The notes: generated by a model not told the origin, from the sequence alone. A DNA stretch of 64,000 nucleotides from Clytia hemisphaerica (GCA_902728285.1 CACVBU010000046.1:1171997-1235996); one strand, 5' to 3'. Shown: positions 12,031 through 24,150, counted from the stretch's first letter. Numbers and translations: made by a program.

Positions 12031-12702
12031 AGTTAGTTAGATTGTTCGGGAGATTGTTACAAAATCTCCGATGGCAGATGGAAATATGAAATTGAATCTC
12101 ATTCTTATATGAACTACACTCAAGTGACTCAGATTGATGTCGTGACAACAAAGAACTCGGGTATACCACATATTTGTATTTTCAGAGAATTCTAAAATAA
12201 GCAACACACAGGCAAGAAAGTAGAATGTTTTTATTTGACTTGTTTCAACCAAACCTTATTTCTAGAGTGCCATAGTTACAAGTCCGTTTATATACGCAAA
12301 TATTTTTGCGTTGTTTGAAGTTGTTTGAAGTTTCTGAGGTTTAGTTTGCTTGATTAAACAAATAAAATAATCTTATATCGTAAAAACTATTAAGTGCTTA
12401 TTTGACTTTATTTGGTAGAATGTTGCTTAGTACCAATATAAATTTGAATGGTGATATGGATTTTATTTTTGTTTGGTACAATATTCTGGCTTTCGTAGTC
12501 TAAAACGATGCTTATAAATAATAATCTAAACAACAGCTCCAGGCTTTAAGCCTTTGTAGGAGTTTTTCACTCGAAACGAAGAAAGATATGACGCAGCTCT
12601 CATTTTGCTGACATAGTTGAAAAGCCTTGCATGAAAAGATTAAGAGCTTTCAGGAGGTCCTAGGGAACATATCTAAGAAAACGGGAAGGAGATAAAGTTC
12701 TC

Positions 12703-12775
12703 CGGGGGGGGGGGGGAGTGGTAGCTCTCCAAAAAATTGGCTTTTAAAATCGCACCCTCACAGGAGGCTCCCCAA
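12703..12775. mobile_element. Truncated poly-G element end
   Basis: A run of 14 or more G is followed by AATTGGCTTTTAAAATCGCACCCTCACA-type sequence, the same internal segment seen in the copies at 16235 and 57909. No opposite end is present. Only the G run and this internal segment support the call. Confidence 0.45.
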
Positions 12776-13390
12776 GCGTTAAGGACTTTTTTCTAGCGTG
12801 ATTACGTGATTTTGAAATTTTTACTTCGTAATTGCGTGATCAGAGGACAAAATGTTATCGTGATCTGAAAGATTTTTGAGCCGTGATGAGTGATTATCCA
12901 AGTTTTTCGCTGTTCTACGTAATCGTGATTAGAGAGCCTGGGGGAGAGGCTCTTATTTTACCGAGTTTTTCAAAGACATTGTTTTTTTTGGAATTTGTAA
13001 ATCACCCGATAAATCATTGTCTGTTATCTGGAAAGTTTCGGTACAGTATAGCATCGTATTCCTTGAGGGTATAAAGAGGACCCACAGTAAATAATGAAAC
13101 GCACTTTCTCTGAGGAATGACAAGTTTATGTCACCTTGTAGAGTTTGAGGTATTGCAGCTTCGATTATATGAAAAGGTTCAATCCAAGTGTATCTTTATA
13201 TGTTCTTTTTTCACAATTCTGGGTCTTCTCTTAGTACCAAAAGTGGGTTCATGATATCTCACAGCTGTTTAAGTTATTAAGAATGATCAAAATGTTGGAA
13301 AGGTCATGTCCTTTTTTCTAATGGGCAGGTTACAGAAAGTGAAAATATTTTAAAGGGGAACGTTGACGAAATACAGTATGGATAAAAATA

Positions 13391-13585
13391 TACACCTTTT
13401 CGACCGTAGGCGCGTGCCACTTAATTATTTAATTATCCCCCTAAACTCGACCCAATCCTTTTTTGGCACATTTTTCTATTGTCTTTAGGTGTAAAATACG
13501 GACTGGGACGGTTTTAGTGGGATAAAGCGGACAAAAAATGTCCGCTTTAAAAAATGCAATTGGCGGCTACGGTCGAAAAGGTGTA
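13391..13585. mobile_element. Short MITE with 17-bp inverted ends
   Basis: The left end TACACCTTTTCGACCGTAG and the right end CTACGGTCGAAAAGGTGTA are exact inverted copies, about 195 bp apart overall. Both ends adjoin TA, which would suit a Tc1/mariner-type element. There is no coding capacity. Confidence 0.75.
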
Positions 13586-15180
13586 TTACAAGTTTTCGAT
13601 ATTATATCGTTTTCCAGACTATTTGCATCATATCCTGTCAAAGGGAAAACGATCATCCCTTCGATCGGAAAGTTCGGCACAATAAAACACAAAGAGGTTG
13701 ACGGATGAATTTTGGTTCCTGGATTATACAATCTTATTTGTTGGATTCAATATATTGTTCGGCTTACACTTGTTGATCAGAGCAGATGTATATCTAACCA
13801 GAAATGCTTTTCAAAAAGTTGTCCAAAGATGTAGAGAGTGATATGTACTGCATTTTTGAATGAGGTTTTGGCGAAAGATAATTAAGTGAATTCTAAAGCG
13901 GCATGGAATAGAGCTTATGGTCAAATGAAATATTTGTGGTTTTTATGATATCTGATTTGCGAGGTTTTTTTCGTTGGTGATTTTGATCATAAATTGTAGA
14001 AGGTCTTTTATTATGACTGTATATATGATAAATTTCTGATCGCTCAGCAACTCTCATTAAAACCAACACTGACGTAAGTTTAGCAGTAGAAGGATAACAG
14101 AAGATTTTCTCGACCGTATTTTTAATTTGAGAATAAGTTATATGTACCGTTGGAAAGAAAGTTTTGCATGAAATATTATTCAAAGAATCATTTTGTATTT
14201 TGATGAGGGTGGGACGGATTTGAAAACGGAGGTTAGCCTGGGGCGGAGTAAACAGTGGCGGAGGTACATAGAGAGAGTGTCTACTTCGCATCTATTGTTT
14301 CCCCCTCCACAAAGAGGAATGAATACGTAAGGGTGGTACAGTCACTTTTGGTCGAGGTTGTGGATGGTGAAATTTGTCGCTCTTTTTTAAAGTTGCGAAA
14401 TAGGTACTTTTCCCCCTCCAGGTGTTTACGTTTATTCCAAATTTTACCCCTGCTATTTTTCTTTCCGCAAACCGTCCTGACGCCCTGACTCCACACATAT
14501 CTATCTCCCTGCGTTTACTATCCCTCTAACGGACCAGAGCATCGCTCATATCTAACAGGATAGATAATAAGAAAGCATAGAATTTTGGAGGTACTTATGT
14601 TACAGTGGGGTTTGGGCAAAATAGTAACTTTTAAGAAAGTATGGCGTGGTCTGCAAAAAAGTGGGGGGGGGGGCATGGTATCAGCATCATAAATCTCAAA
14701 CAACGAATGACCTAGACCTTGATGGAACCTGACACACAAAGGTAATGGCGTCATATAAGAATTTTGAACGAGTCCAGACAAGTGTTATGATTTAGGGCGT
14801 GGTACCTTCAAGTATGTTTGATATTTGTGTGATGGAGTGAGGTACTTAGGTTACTTTCATGATATATGTGTGGTATTATGTTTGTTTATGTGGTATGTGT
14901 TTGTATTTATTAGAGAGTCAATTGGTCATAGGCTAGCGATGAGCATCTCAAAACAAAATTCATATGAATATATAATGCAGTTGTACTATAATATTGTGAT
15001 CACAAGGCTTTCTGCGGATTTGTTGCATTTTCCGTGTCAATTGTTGTTTTCATTGTTTTATTACATCCCAGTCTCAATGACTCGGTTTGAAGTTTTTACA
15101 TGGGATGAAGGAGCTGGTGCTCAAAAAGCCAGCGGGATGAAATTTATGGCCATTTTTCTCATCGGGGACGAATTTTAGGT
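13586..15180. other. Stretch without a recognisable gene
   Basis: The longest open frame (13893-14291, minus, 132 codons) has no recognisable motif, no signal peptide and a composition like noncoding AT-rich DNA. A plus-strand frame at 14825-15178 is hydrophobic at its start but similarly unconvincing. A poly-G run lies at 14661-14673 and a poly-C run at 15196-15206, probably decayed ends of the poly-G element family. Confidence 0.35.
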
Positions 15181-15464
15181 AAATAGGGGCTCGACCCCCC
15201 CCCCTTAGAATCTCAAGATTGACTAGTGCCATGACCTTGAAATTTCGACCAGTGATAGAATGGATAATTTAAGATGATTTGCAAAATTTTGGTTCAGCCA
15301 ACTGTGTAGTTAGTATATTACAGACCAGAATGTAAACTTGACCAAAATCATGTATTGACTCATTGAAATTTGTCCCTGAAGGCTAACTTGTCAAATTAAA
15401 GAGACTAGTGATCTAGTAACAGAAAAAAATCGCCTCTTTGCCCCTCCGCCAAGATGTTCGAAGG

Positions 15465-15556
15465 GTGAAGAACATTTTTAGGCTTTAAACTCAAAAAGTT
15501 AAGAATATCCTAAGGCTTCAAAAATTTGGATGTTCTTATAAAAAAAACGTGTACAG
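15465..15556. mobile_element. Partial copy of the ATAAGAACA MITE family
   Basis: It contains AAGGCTTCAAAAATTTGGAT and ends GTTCTTATAAAAAAAACGTG, the terminal sequence shared with the copies near 16060, 26540, 31140, 35300, 38790 and 47360. The opposite end is not clear. Confidence 0.55.
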
Positions 15557-15859
15557 TACAACCTATTCTGTACGAAGAGGATGTTTTTGGATAATCATTC
15601 CCTTGATTTTTGATGGGAAAAGTTTGTATGCAAAAAGCTAATAATTGCATAAACACGCTAAAAATACCAAAAACTATTTATGATAAATGATTTGTTAGAC
15701 CCATTTAGTGGTTTAGAAAAGTCAATGATAACAACAATTTAATTAGTGCAGATTCAAAATTCTCAAAGTTGCATAATATTTTCTACAACACAGGAGTAAG
15801 TTATGACTGGTGAATGTAGAATACCAAAACTTCAGGATGAGTATTTGTGGATAAGCAAT

Positions 15860-16088
15860 AAGTGTAAGCTTATTTTTATAAAAACACCCAAAATTTTTGA
15901 AACCTTCGGATGTTCTAAACTCTTTGAATTTCAAGCCTAAGATGTTCTTAATATGTTCTTAGTTTCACCATTTTGTGAGTACTTTTGTACAATTGGTTGT
16001 TTTTGAGTCTATATTCTTAACTTGTTCTTAACATTTTGGCCATGGCAGCCTGTTCATACATAGCTTGTTCTTATAAAAAACGTGTATA
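15860..16088. mobile_element. ATAAGAACA MITE family copy
   Basis: The interior carries the family words AAACCTTCGGATGTTCT, TCTTAACTTGTTCTTA and TTTTGGCCATGGCAGCC, and the element ends GTTCTTATAAAAAACGTGTA. Copies of the same family are embedded in each bZIP tandem unit. There is no coding capacity. Confidence 0.65.
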
Positions 16089-16234
16089 ATACAGAGCACC
16101 TCCCTTTGAACGAAGATTTTTCCAGATGGGATGGAGTTTTTATAAGATACTTTAATAATTGGTCATTTGAAGTAATAAAAATGACGCGTTCTTTAGAAAA
16201 AGTAACAAAGTTGTTTTATTACTGGTTAACGACC

Positions 16235-16470
16235 CCGGGGGGGGGGGGGGCAGCTGGGCAAAAGGACCTTGAAAAATCTAGATATTTTGACCAAAAATGC
16301 TAGAATTTTGACCATTTTTTGCACGAAAGGGATCGAAAATTTGGGGGAAAATGCACTCTAAGGGTATGATTTTCACTGATTTTTGCTACACTGTAAGGGT
16401 GCAATTTTAAAAGCCAATTTTTGGCCCGCACATACCGTCAGTCCGCAAACCCAGTGCCCCCCCCCCCGGG
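16235..16470. mobile_element. Poly-G/poly-C-ended DNA transposon copy 2
   Basis: The left end is CCCGGG continued by a long G run and CA; the right end is AGTGCCCCCCCCCCCGGG. The 8-bp word TTAACGAC lies directly outside both ends (16227-16234 and 16471-16478). The interior has ACTGTAAGGGTGCAATTTTA, the reverse complement of the CCCTTACAGTGCA word found in the copies at 57627-58520. No coding capacity. Confidence 0.8.
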
Positions 16471-16479
16471 TTAACGACC

Positions 16480-16992
16480 AATCAAATCAAATAAGAGCTT
16501 GTAAAAACTCCATCTCGTCCCGATTTTCACCGTACGGTATTTACAAAAAAGGTGAGCATGCGGTTAGGTTTGCAGATTAAGGGATTAAGAGAAAAAGTAT
16601 TTTACTTTAAGAAATTTTACCAATTCAATGTCAACACAACACCTTTACGATAAAATTCAAAATATGTGCAGCTTGAGCTGAACTGAGTAGGATTATTTAA
16701 GATTTTAGTGTTTGCTCGATCTGCGATTATTGGTTACATACACGATTGGTTGGTTGGATTTGATTGATGTTTAGTCGAGTCAATGTTTCTTAACCATATC
16801 ACGAACTTTTTAGAGACATATCTTTATTTTTGATTCAAGCATAGACAACGGTCATCTAGAAGTTACCAGTTTCTAATGAACTCTTTCATCGAGCAGCCAA
16901 ACGCAGAGAGAATTTATATTCATGGTATGGTACAACTGTTTTAATCTTATATTTCAGGGAAGAATTTAGAAAACAAATATATCCACTCAATC
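16480..16992 (+). promoter_or_regulatory. Probable 5' flank and 5' UTR of the channel gene
   Basis: There is no coding sequence. A pyrimidine-poor but plausible acceptor (ATATTTCAG, ending at 16958) lies 34 bp before the start codon, suggesting that the 5' UTR is spliced from an upstream noncoding exon. The bases before the ATG at 16993 read CAATC. No TATA box can be assigned with confidence. Confidence 0.35.
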
Positions 16993-19900
16993 ATGAATTC
17001 TTTAACAATCACACTCCAAATTATTTTCTTACTCCAAATTTTCACCGAAACATCCTCTTCGTCCTTCGAATGTACAAACCGATTCGAATATCGCCACATG
17101 TTGAAATCAAAAGTTCCACAATGGGGAAATTGTACTTACATAGTGAATCATTTTCCCATGTGTAAACCAGAGGTGGAAGTATGGTACCGCCATTTACCAC
17201 CCTACGTAGACAAGCAGAACGAATCACAAGTACATGGGCTGATACCAGGTAAATTTGATTTCAATAAGGTCGCGTTTGTTATATTTTCGAAGTTGAAAAC
17301 ATAACGTCAGTCATGCGCGACTTGATTTTTTACCAACGATACCATATTTAATAATTTAAGATTTAATTCTGGGTTTGTATCGACCGACTAGTTTCAACTC
17401 CAGACCATTGATTTTTTTTAGTCTCCTTCATTTTCAACCAATCTAAGCCTTTGATTGATTTTTGATCAGGTTTTTGATCACTTTTTTGAACGTGAAGCAT
17501 CATTTTATCATACTCACATATTCGGACACACCCCTTACAATGGTAAAATCAATCTTTGTTTTTCCACAGAGATGTTGCGTCAGGTTTACGAAACATGTTG
17601 TATGGGTTGTACCAAAATCAACTTCAAGAATTCTGATGACGTCATCGATATTTTGTTCAAACCAAATCTCACATTGGGAATGCCCTTTGAATCTGCACTA
17701 GGTTTGTATATTGTGTACAGTTGATGTTCTCAGATTCCATTCTCAAAGGGAATATAGGATTCCTTCGAATAGGGGAGCGTATCGAATGGCAGAGCGTCTT
17801 TTATGAGAGTTGCTCGCTGAAGGTGGCTTTCAATATTATCAATTAATGGAACGTTATCGAATAGGTGAACGTCAAATTAGAGTGTGCCAACTGTAGTATG
17901 AATTAAGTTTTGGTTTACGCCAATTTTCACCAGATTTGAAGTAGAAAGCTTACCAAAAAAACTCATAGGAATCTTTTGAACGAGAATAAAAGTTCACACA
18001 AACTAACAACGAGTCCTTGTTTTCAATAATACATAACTAAAGATGAAAAAGGACTACTTATTTATTCGGAATAGCAAGCTGATTTTCAACGCACGCTTCA
18101 TTGCGAGCTTCAAAAGGCCTGATTAAGGATGGTAAAAATTCTTCCATAGGTAGTAAGAAGATTTCTGGCAAACATTACGTCAACTTTCTTCAATCACACA
18201 ACACAGTCTTCTTAGCGAGAGAAATGCAAAATCTAAGTATCGAATTATCGAAAAATTTGTTCCTATCCGTAATCAAGACGTGGCCACTTTTACTGATCGC
18301 GTTTCTAATGGCTGTCATTGCTGGTTGCATTGTATGGTTTTTGGTAAGTGTGACCATGAATTTGTAGAAATAGACTCACAAAGAAATATATTTATATCTA
18401 AGTTTTTTGACATTAACATTTCAAGCCAAGAGTGTGAGGCTAGCTTGTAGCATTAAGTGTATATATTAAATGATTGTAAAACAGTATGATAATCAAAATT
18501 GTGTTAAGATCTTCAGGCTTAAGCCTAGATATGTTTTTTGAATCGGACTCATTGTCTCATTCTTGCTTCTTTTCCCATTCTCAGGACATGTGGTTTAACA
18601 AAGACGAATTTCCATCACATTTCCCGAGAGGCCCTTTTGAAGGATTTTGGTGGGCCTTTGTTTCCATGACTACCGTCGGGTGAGTCTACCAGTATTTAAA
18701 AGCCAGAATTATATTTATTTAAGGTCAGAGGTTTATGCGCCGAAATGGTAGCTTGTTCTTTAAATTTCAAAATGGCTGAAAACATTTCGACTGTGAGGTC
18801 CTGAATTTGATTGACATCATTATCGTCAAAAATTAACAAAGAGGTGTACGAGTTTGAGTCAAAGCTTTTCAAACGTTATATTACGACTAAAAATCCACAA
18901 TATTCATTTGATAACTCTTCTTCCAGATACGGTGACCGTGCACCGAAATCGATCGTAGCACGTTTCTTTGCAGTGATTTGGATTTTGTTTGGTATCACGA
19001 TATTCTCGATGTACACAGCCTCATTGACGACTGCACTCAGTAAATCTGTTGATGACCTTATCATACCTACAATGGCTGGCAAGAAGGTAAACTTTCGCGA
19101 CTCTTTTCAAGATGCAATTTTGTGGCTACAAAGTTTAATTGACCAAATCACACACGAGTTGAACCACTTTTCATGATACTATAGATATTCTTTATTACAT
19201 TTTCCAGCTTTGAATGTCTGTTGTATCACATTTTTTCGTGCATTATTATACTTTGTGGGCGTAGTGGTATAGCGGTAATCATCTTTGCCTTTGGTTCAGG
19301 AGGTCAAACTCGAATCCCACTGTGATACTACGGTTCACTTGGCTAGTTGTAGAACTTCACCCGGGCCAACCCATACCAATTCTGAGGTAATATGTCGTGC
19401 ACAGTTGCGTGGTGACACTCCTCTTGTTCTACACGCGTGACGAGCACTATGCTCTCCCAAGTAGTTCGAGTGTCTTCACTTTACAGGGCAGGTGACTAAG
19501 TGTAATTGAAATCGAGAGGAATTCCTACCTTGTAAGTAGTAGGACCTGTTCCCCGATGAGGGGGGGGGGTAGTATAAAATCACCATATTATTGTGTTTTA
19601 AGTAGTGCATTAGTAACCCCTCTATCAATTTTTGTTTCAAATACTCTATAAGGAGTACTCCGAATGACAAAGATTTCCTTCACTCATAGATTGGTGTGTT
19701 GGCAACAACAGCTCTTGGCAAATCAGCCGCCATTATGGAAGGTGCTGACATCATCACATTTCCAACTATCGAACGGTTGATAGATGCTTTAAAACACGAC
19801 GATGTTGAAGGTATGATGTTCTGATGTTCATCAAAAGGTTACCGAGACATACAGTATTAGAGCTTTTGAGAATGACAGTGGTATAAGCAAGGGTTTGTCT

Positions 19901-21908
19901 GTGATGGAAAATGGATTTTACACAGCAAATAAGCACTTATTGCTTAAGTTTTGAATTGAATGATGCAAAATTTTATACTTCTCTTAGACGAAATTCCGTC
20001 AGAGACATCTAACATTGATTTTCGGAATGATTCCTTTAAGTTCTAATATATACTAACCACTGACCTTTATATATCCCTGGACCAAGCTATATCTTCCATC
20101 TTTGATCGAAGTTTTTTTGAAATTGGTACCCGAGAAGATGCCATTGCAATGTTAAAAATTAATGTCTAACGGCGCCACATCATCAAAAGTATTCGAGGAA
20201 AAGTAGACCTAGCGCTTTCGATGCATTTACACTGCTATTGAGTAGTGCCGCCATTAGGGTACCACTTTTCAAAAAACTACGATCAAAAATTTTGCTTGGC
20301 CGGGATTGAGAAACTTGGTCCAGGAAGGGTATATCAAGGTCAGTGATATCAACCCTTATAATAAATGGCCAAAAACGTAAAAGCAATAAACAACAATAGC
20401 TCTGATCATAGAATGTGAAAAAATTCTTATTTTGCAGCCATCGCAATGGACGAATATTTAGCGGAATATATGTTAACGCATTTCGAAAGCCGCGTCTCTA
20501 AAATACGTAAACATCACGGCTTGCAAATTGACGGCAATTCCTACGGCGTCGTCACGGATGACGCCGGCATGAAAGAAATGTTGGACTCGTTTTTCCAAAC
20601 AAACGAAGATAATCGAGAAACAATGATACATGAGATCATGAAAGAAAATTACGTAAGTACTCGTTTTACGAGAGGTCAATCGAATTAAATCGAATTGAAT
20701 CGAATCTATCGAATAACAGAAATTCGACTATTACAGTTATTTTGGACCAATTTTCTTCTTAGAATACCTCCCTACCAAGATTCAATGTGTTAGTTTGAAT
20801 TGAAAATATTCTACAAATCAAAGAGAGTTAATTATGTATAGCATAACAAAACTATCATACCTTATTCTACCTTCAGATGAAATTCAGCAAACTTCAAAAG
20901 AATAAGATCGATTCTCAAAACATCCATAGTGCCGATTCCCCGTTGTTTCTCATCACCGTGGTAACGCTTGTATTGGTTGGCATAGCAACCATCGTCCTTG
21001 GTTTCTTCTGCAAATGGTTTGTAAAACACCATCATCAACACGTTCCAGATTTCATCAAAAGTCGAATGGTTTACCGGAAGGAGATGTTCAACCCAGATAT
21101 GGAAGCTCTGAATAAAGTAGATTTAGATAACAATAGTAAGTACATTAATCGGTCCTAATGCTAGACTGGGTTCGAGTTATGTTAAGAGTAATAAACTGTC
21201 AATATTGCAGCATTCCTGGCTTAAATTCATGAGTACATTATGTGGCAGATTGTCCCAGTTAGTTCTGTTTTTGTTTCCTATTTTGGCGTTCTTGACTTTT
21301 AACGCGACTCAAGCCTTATCTACCCTTGCACAAAAAGCGGGTTTGTCCCGATGTACTAATAGCTTCAGACTTCTATATAAAGCGGTGAATCTGTCAATAG
21401 TCGCTTGACGTCAGGTTATCCTGTAACTTCAAACCCAAACCCTTACTTCAAAGCACAAAGCATAAATTCATCAGATTAAGTCATTTCAATTTCTTTGTAA
21501 AATGACTGACTCATTCATCCTTCTTATATATATCTTTGAGTGCATTGATAGTGAAATTTTGTACGCTTTTTGTTGTATCGATCAGGTGTCGGTGATTCTC
21601 AACATATAAAGCATGAAGTATCTTTCTCTTAGGAAATGGGTTTTTAGCAATGGTTCTACATTATAACTTTGCAGGTATCCTAACTATCAAGGCTTTCAAA
21701 ATTTTCAAGAAATTTTTCTTATAGAATATGAGCTTTTTGGAAACCAATACAGGATAAGATTTTAAAAAGATAAAAATCGATTTTCTAAAACGTTTTTGGT
21801 TTTGCTTCAGGTATCGAGACAACTACAGACTCCATCGAGATGGGGAAACTAGCCAAAGATGTCAACGATCTGAAAATTCAATTCGATAAATTACAAAAGC
21901 GTAGATAA
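16993..21908 (+). CDS. Glutamate-receptor-type channel with a potassium selectivity filter
   Basis: Complete nine-exon gene: 16993-17248, 17570-17701, 18150-18343, 18585-18679, 18927-19086, 19690-19810, 20438-20652, 20877-21135, 21811-21908. All introns are GT-AG, the phases agree, and the total of 1530 nt gives 509 residues plus TAA. Order: signal peptide (1-24); first ligand-lobe segment (25-173); M1 (174-194); pore loop GFWWAFVSMTTVGYGDRAP (214-232); second pore helix with MYTASLTTAL (254-263), the counterpart of the glutamate-receptor SYTANLAAF motif; second ligand-lobe segment (278-391) with D324 in AMDEY; M3 (about 414-436); and a basic cytosolic tail with a possible coiled coil (486-507). 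There is no amino-terminal domain. TTVGYGD is the potassium-channel signature, as in bacterial GluR0 and rotifer AvGluR1, so a ligand-gated potassium channel in the plasma membrane is likely. The ligand is uncertain: no canonical arginine motif is obvious in the first lobe. Confidence 0.9.
19254..19560 (+). mobile_element. tRNA-derived SINE in intron 5 of the channel gene
   Basis: A tRNA-like head reads GCGTAGTGGTATAGCGGTAA (box A region), with CAAACTCGAATCCCAC (box B) about 40 bp later, the spacing of an internal pol III promoter. An unrelated body follows to about 19560, where a G run begins. It does not fold as a full tRNA with a clear anticodon loop, so a SINE is more likely than a tRNA gene. 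The ends are approximate and no target duplication was found. Confidence 0.55.
20058..20345. mobile_element. Foldback MITE in intron 6 of the channel gene
   Basis: The left end starts CACTGACCTTTATATATCCC then TGGACCAAG; the right end is CTTGGTCCAGGAAGGGTATA then TCAAGGTCAGTG, its inverted copy. The pairing continues through GATCGAAGTTTTTTTGAAA and GGTACCC. The right half also matches 50108-50199, so the family has at least two copies here. No coding capacity. Confidence 0.75.
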
Positions 21909-22184
21909 TTGGATGAACTATGTATTTTAATTGTTTGCAACCTTTTTTACCTTTAATAATTGTAAAATAACTAAAAAACTTTTGTATATAATGATTTCGT
22001 TAATTCTAACGTGAAAAACTTTCTACTACTTTCTATTTTGTGTACATACCAACTTCCATTTTACTTCTATTATGTCATTGTATTAAGTCATTTTTCTTTC
22101 TAGCTGAAAAACTAAGATTTTTGAACCGATGAGTACGAATCTTTCCATTCTTAAAACATATTAGTAGTTATGGTTCGTTAAAAC
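21909..22184 (+). other. 3' flank of the channel gene
   Basis: AT-rich sequence after the TAA, without an ORF. No canonical AATAAA is obvious within the first 200 bp, so the polyadenylation site is not assigned. The satellite array begins immediately beyond. Confidence 0.4.
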
Positions 22185-24150
22185 AATGCTCATCACTGAA
22201 ACAGGCTTGCATAGCTCATTTAAACAGGGGTGTATGGTTCACTGAAACAAGGTTGTGTGGTTCACTGAAACAGGGGTGTTTGGTTCACTGAAACAGGGGT
22301 GTGTGGTTCACTGAAACAAGGTTGTGTGGTTCACTGAAACAGGGGTGTGTGGTTAACTGAAACAGGCGTGTGTGGTTCACTGAAACAGGGGTGTATGGTT
22401 CACTGAAACAGAGGTGTGTGGTTCACTGAAACAGGAGTGCGTGGTTCACTGAAACAGGAGTGTGTGTTTCACTGAAACAGGGAGTATTGTTTCATGAAAC
22501 AGGGGTGTGTGGTTCACTGAAACAGGGGTGTGTGGTTCACTGAAACAGGAGTGTGTGGTTCACTGAAACAGGGGTGTATGGTTCACTGAAACAGGTTATG
22601 TGGTTCACTGAAACAGGGGTGTATGGTTCACTGAAACAGAGGTGTGTGGTTCACTGAAACAGAGGTGTGTGGTTCACTGAAACAAGGTTGTGTGGTTCAC
22701 TGAAACAGGGGTGTGTGGTTCACTGAAACAGAGGTGTGTGGTTCACTGAAACAGGAGTGCGTGGTTCACTGAAACAGGAGTGTGTGGTTCACTGAAACAG
22801 CAGTGTGTGGTTCACTGAAACAGGGATGTGTGGTTCACTGAAACAGAAGTGTGTGGTTTACTGAAACAGAGGTGTGTGGTTCACTGAAACAAGGTTGTGT
22901 GGTTCACTGAAACAGGGGTGTGTGGTTCACTGAAACAGGGGTGTGTGGTTCACTGAAACAGGGAGTATTGTTTCATGAAACAGGGGTGTGTGGTTCACTG
23001 AAACAGGGGTGTGTGGTTCACTGAAACAGGAGTGTGTGGTTCACTGAAACAGGGGTGTATGGTTCACTGAAACAGGGTGTGTGGTTCACTGAAACAGGGG
23101 TGTATGGTTCACTGAAACAGAGGTGTGTGGTTCACTGAAACAGAGGTGTGTGGTTCACTGAAACAAGGTTCTGTGATTCACTGAAACAGGGGTGTGTGGT
23201 TCACTGAAACAGGGGTGTGTGGTTCACTGAAACAGGGGTGTGTGGTTCACTGAAACAGGGAGTATTGTTTCATGGAACATGGGTGTGTGGTCCACTGAAA
23301 CAGGAGTGTGTGGTTCACTGAAACAGGAGTGTGTGGTTCACTGAAACAGAGGTGTGTGGTTCACTGAAACAGGGGTGTGTGGTTCACTGAAACAAGGTTG
23401 TGTGGTTCACTGAAACAAGGTTGCGTGGTTCACTGAAACAGAGGTGTGTGGTTCACTGAAACAGAGGTGTGTGGTTCACTGAAACAGGGGTGTGTGGTTC
23501 ACTGAAACAAGGTTGTGTGGTTCACTGAAACAAGGTTGCGTGGTTCACTGAAACAGAGGTGTGTGGTTCACTGAAACAGGGGTATGTGGTTCACTGAAAC
23601 AGGGGTGTATGGTTCACTGAAACAGGAGTGTGTGGTTCACTGAAACAGAGGTGTGTGGTTCACTGAAACAGGGATGTGTGGTTCACTGAAACATGGGTGT
23701 ATGGTTCACTGAAACAAGGTGTGTGGTTCACTGAAACAGGAGTGTGTGGTTCACTGAAACAGAGGTGTGTGGTTCACTGAAACAGGGGTGTGTGGTTCAC
23801 TGAAACAGGGGTGTATGGTTCACTGAAACAGGGATGTGTGGTTCACTGAAACATGGATGTATGGTTCACTGAAACAAGGTGTGTGGTTCACTGAAACAGG
23901 AGTGTGTGGTTCACTGAAACAGAGGTGTGTGGTTCATTGAAACAGGGATGTGTGGTTCACTGAAACACGGGAGTATTGTTTACTATAACAGGGATGCATG
24001 ATTTACTAAAATAGGGGTGTATCTTTTATTGAAACAGGGGTGAATAAAAAAGGGGAGTATATGGTTCACTTCGACATGAGTGTATAGCTTACTGAAACAA
24101 GGATGTAAAATCTACTGAAACAGGGGTGTATAATTCGCTCAAAGAGGGAT
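22185..24150. repeat. Satellite A: 23-bp unit, about 85 copies
   Basis: The unit is TGTGTGGTTCACTGAAACAG plus GGG (23 bp), with variants such as GAGGTGTGTGG and AAGGTTGTGTGG. Larger blocks are also duplicated: the rare variant GGAGTATTGTTTCATG appears at 22481, 22962 and 23259, showing higher-order repetition. The array lies between the 3' end of the channel gene and the 3' end of bZIP copy 1. Copies decay at both edges (for example 23970-24150). The unit shares TGAAACAGGGG with satellite B, so the two classes are related. Confidence 0.9.

Noticed and set aside
11921..12252. Overlapping minus-strand ORFs of 71-82 codons
   Set aside because: No recognisable motif, and partly inside a poly-G element fragment; probably chance frames.
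13893..14291. 132-codon minus-strand ORF
   Set aside because: There is no domain, signal or splice context, and its composition is that of surrounding noncoding DNA.
17715..17845. Alternative exon 3 of the channel gene after TTCTCAG (17732)
   Set aside because: The frame stays open for about 38 codons, but it lacks a good donor and is not needed; splicing directly to 18150 keeps phase and gives a family-like order.
22185..24150. CRISPR-like array (short regular repeats)
   Set aside because: The repeats are contiguous 23-bp units with no unique spacers, in spliced eukaryotic DNA, so this is a satellite.
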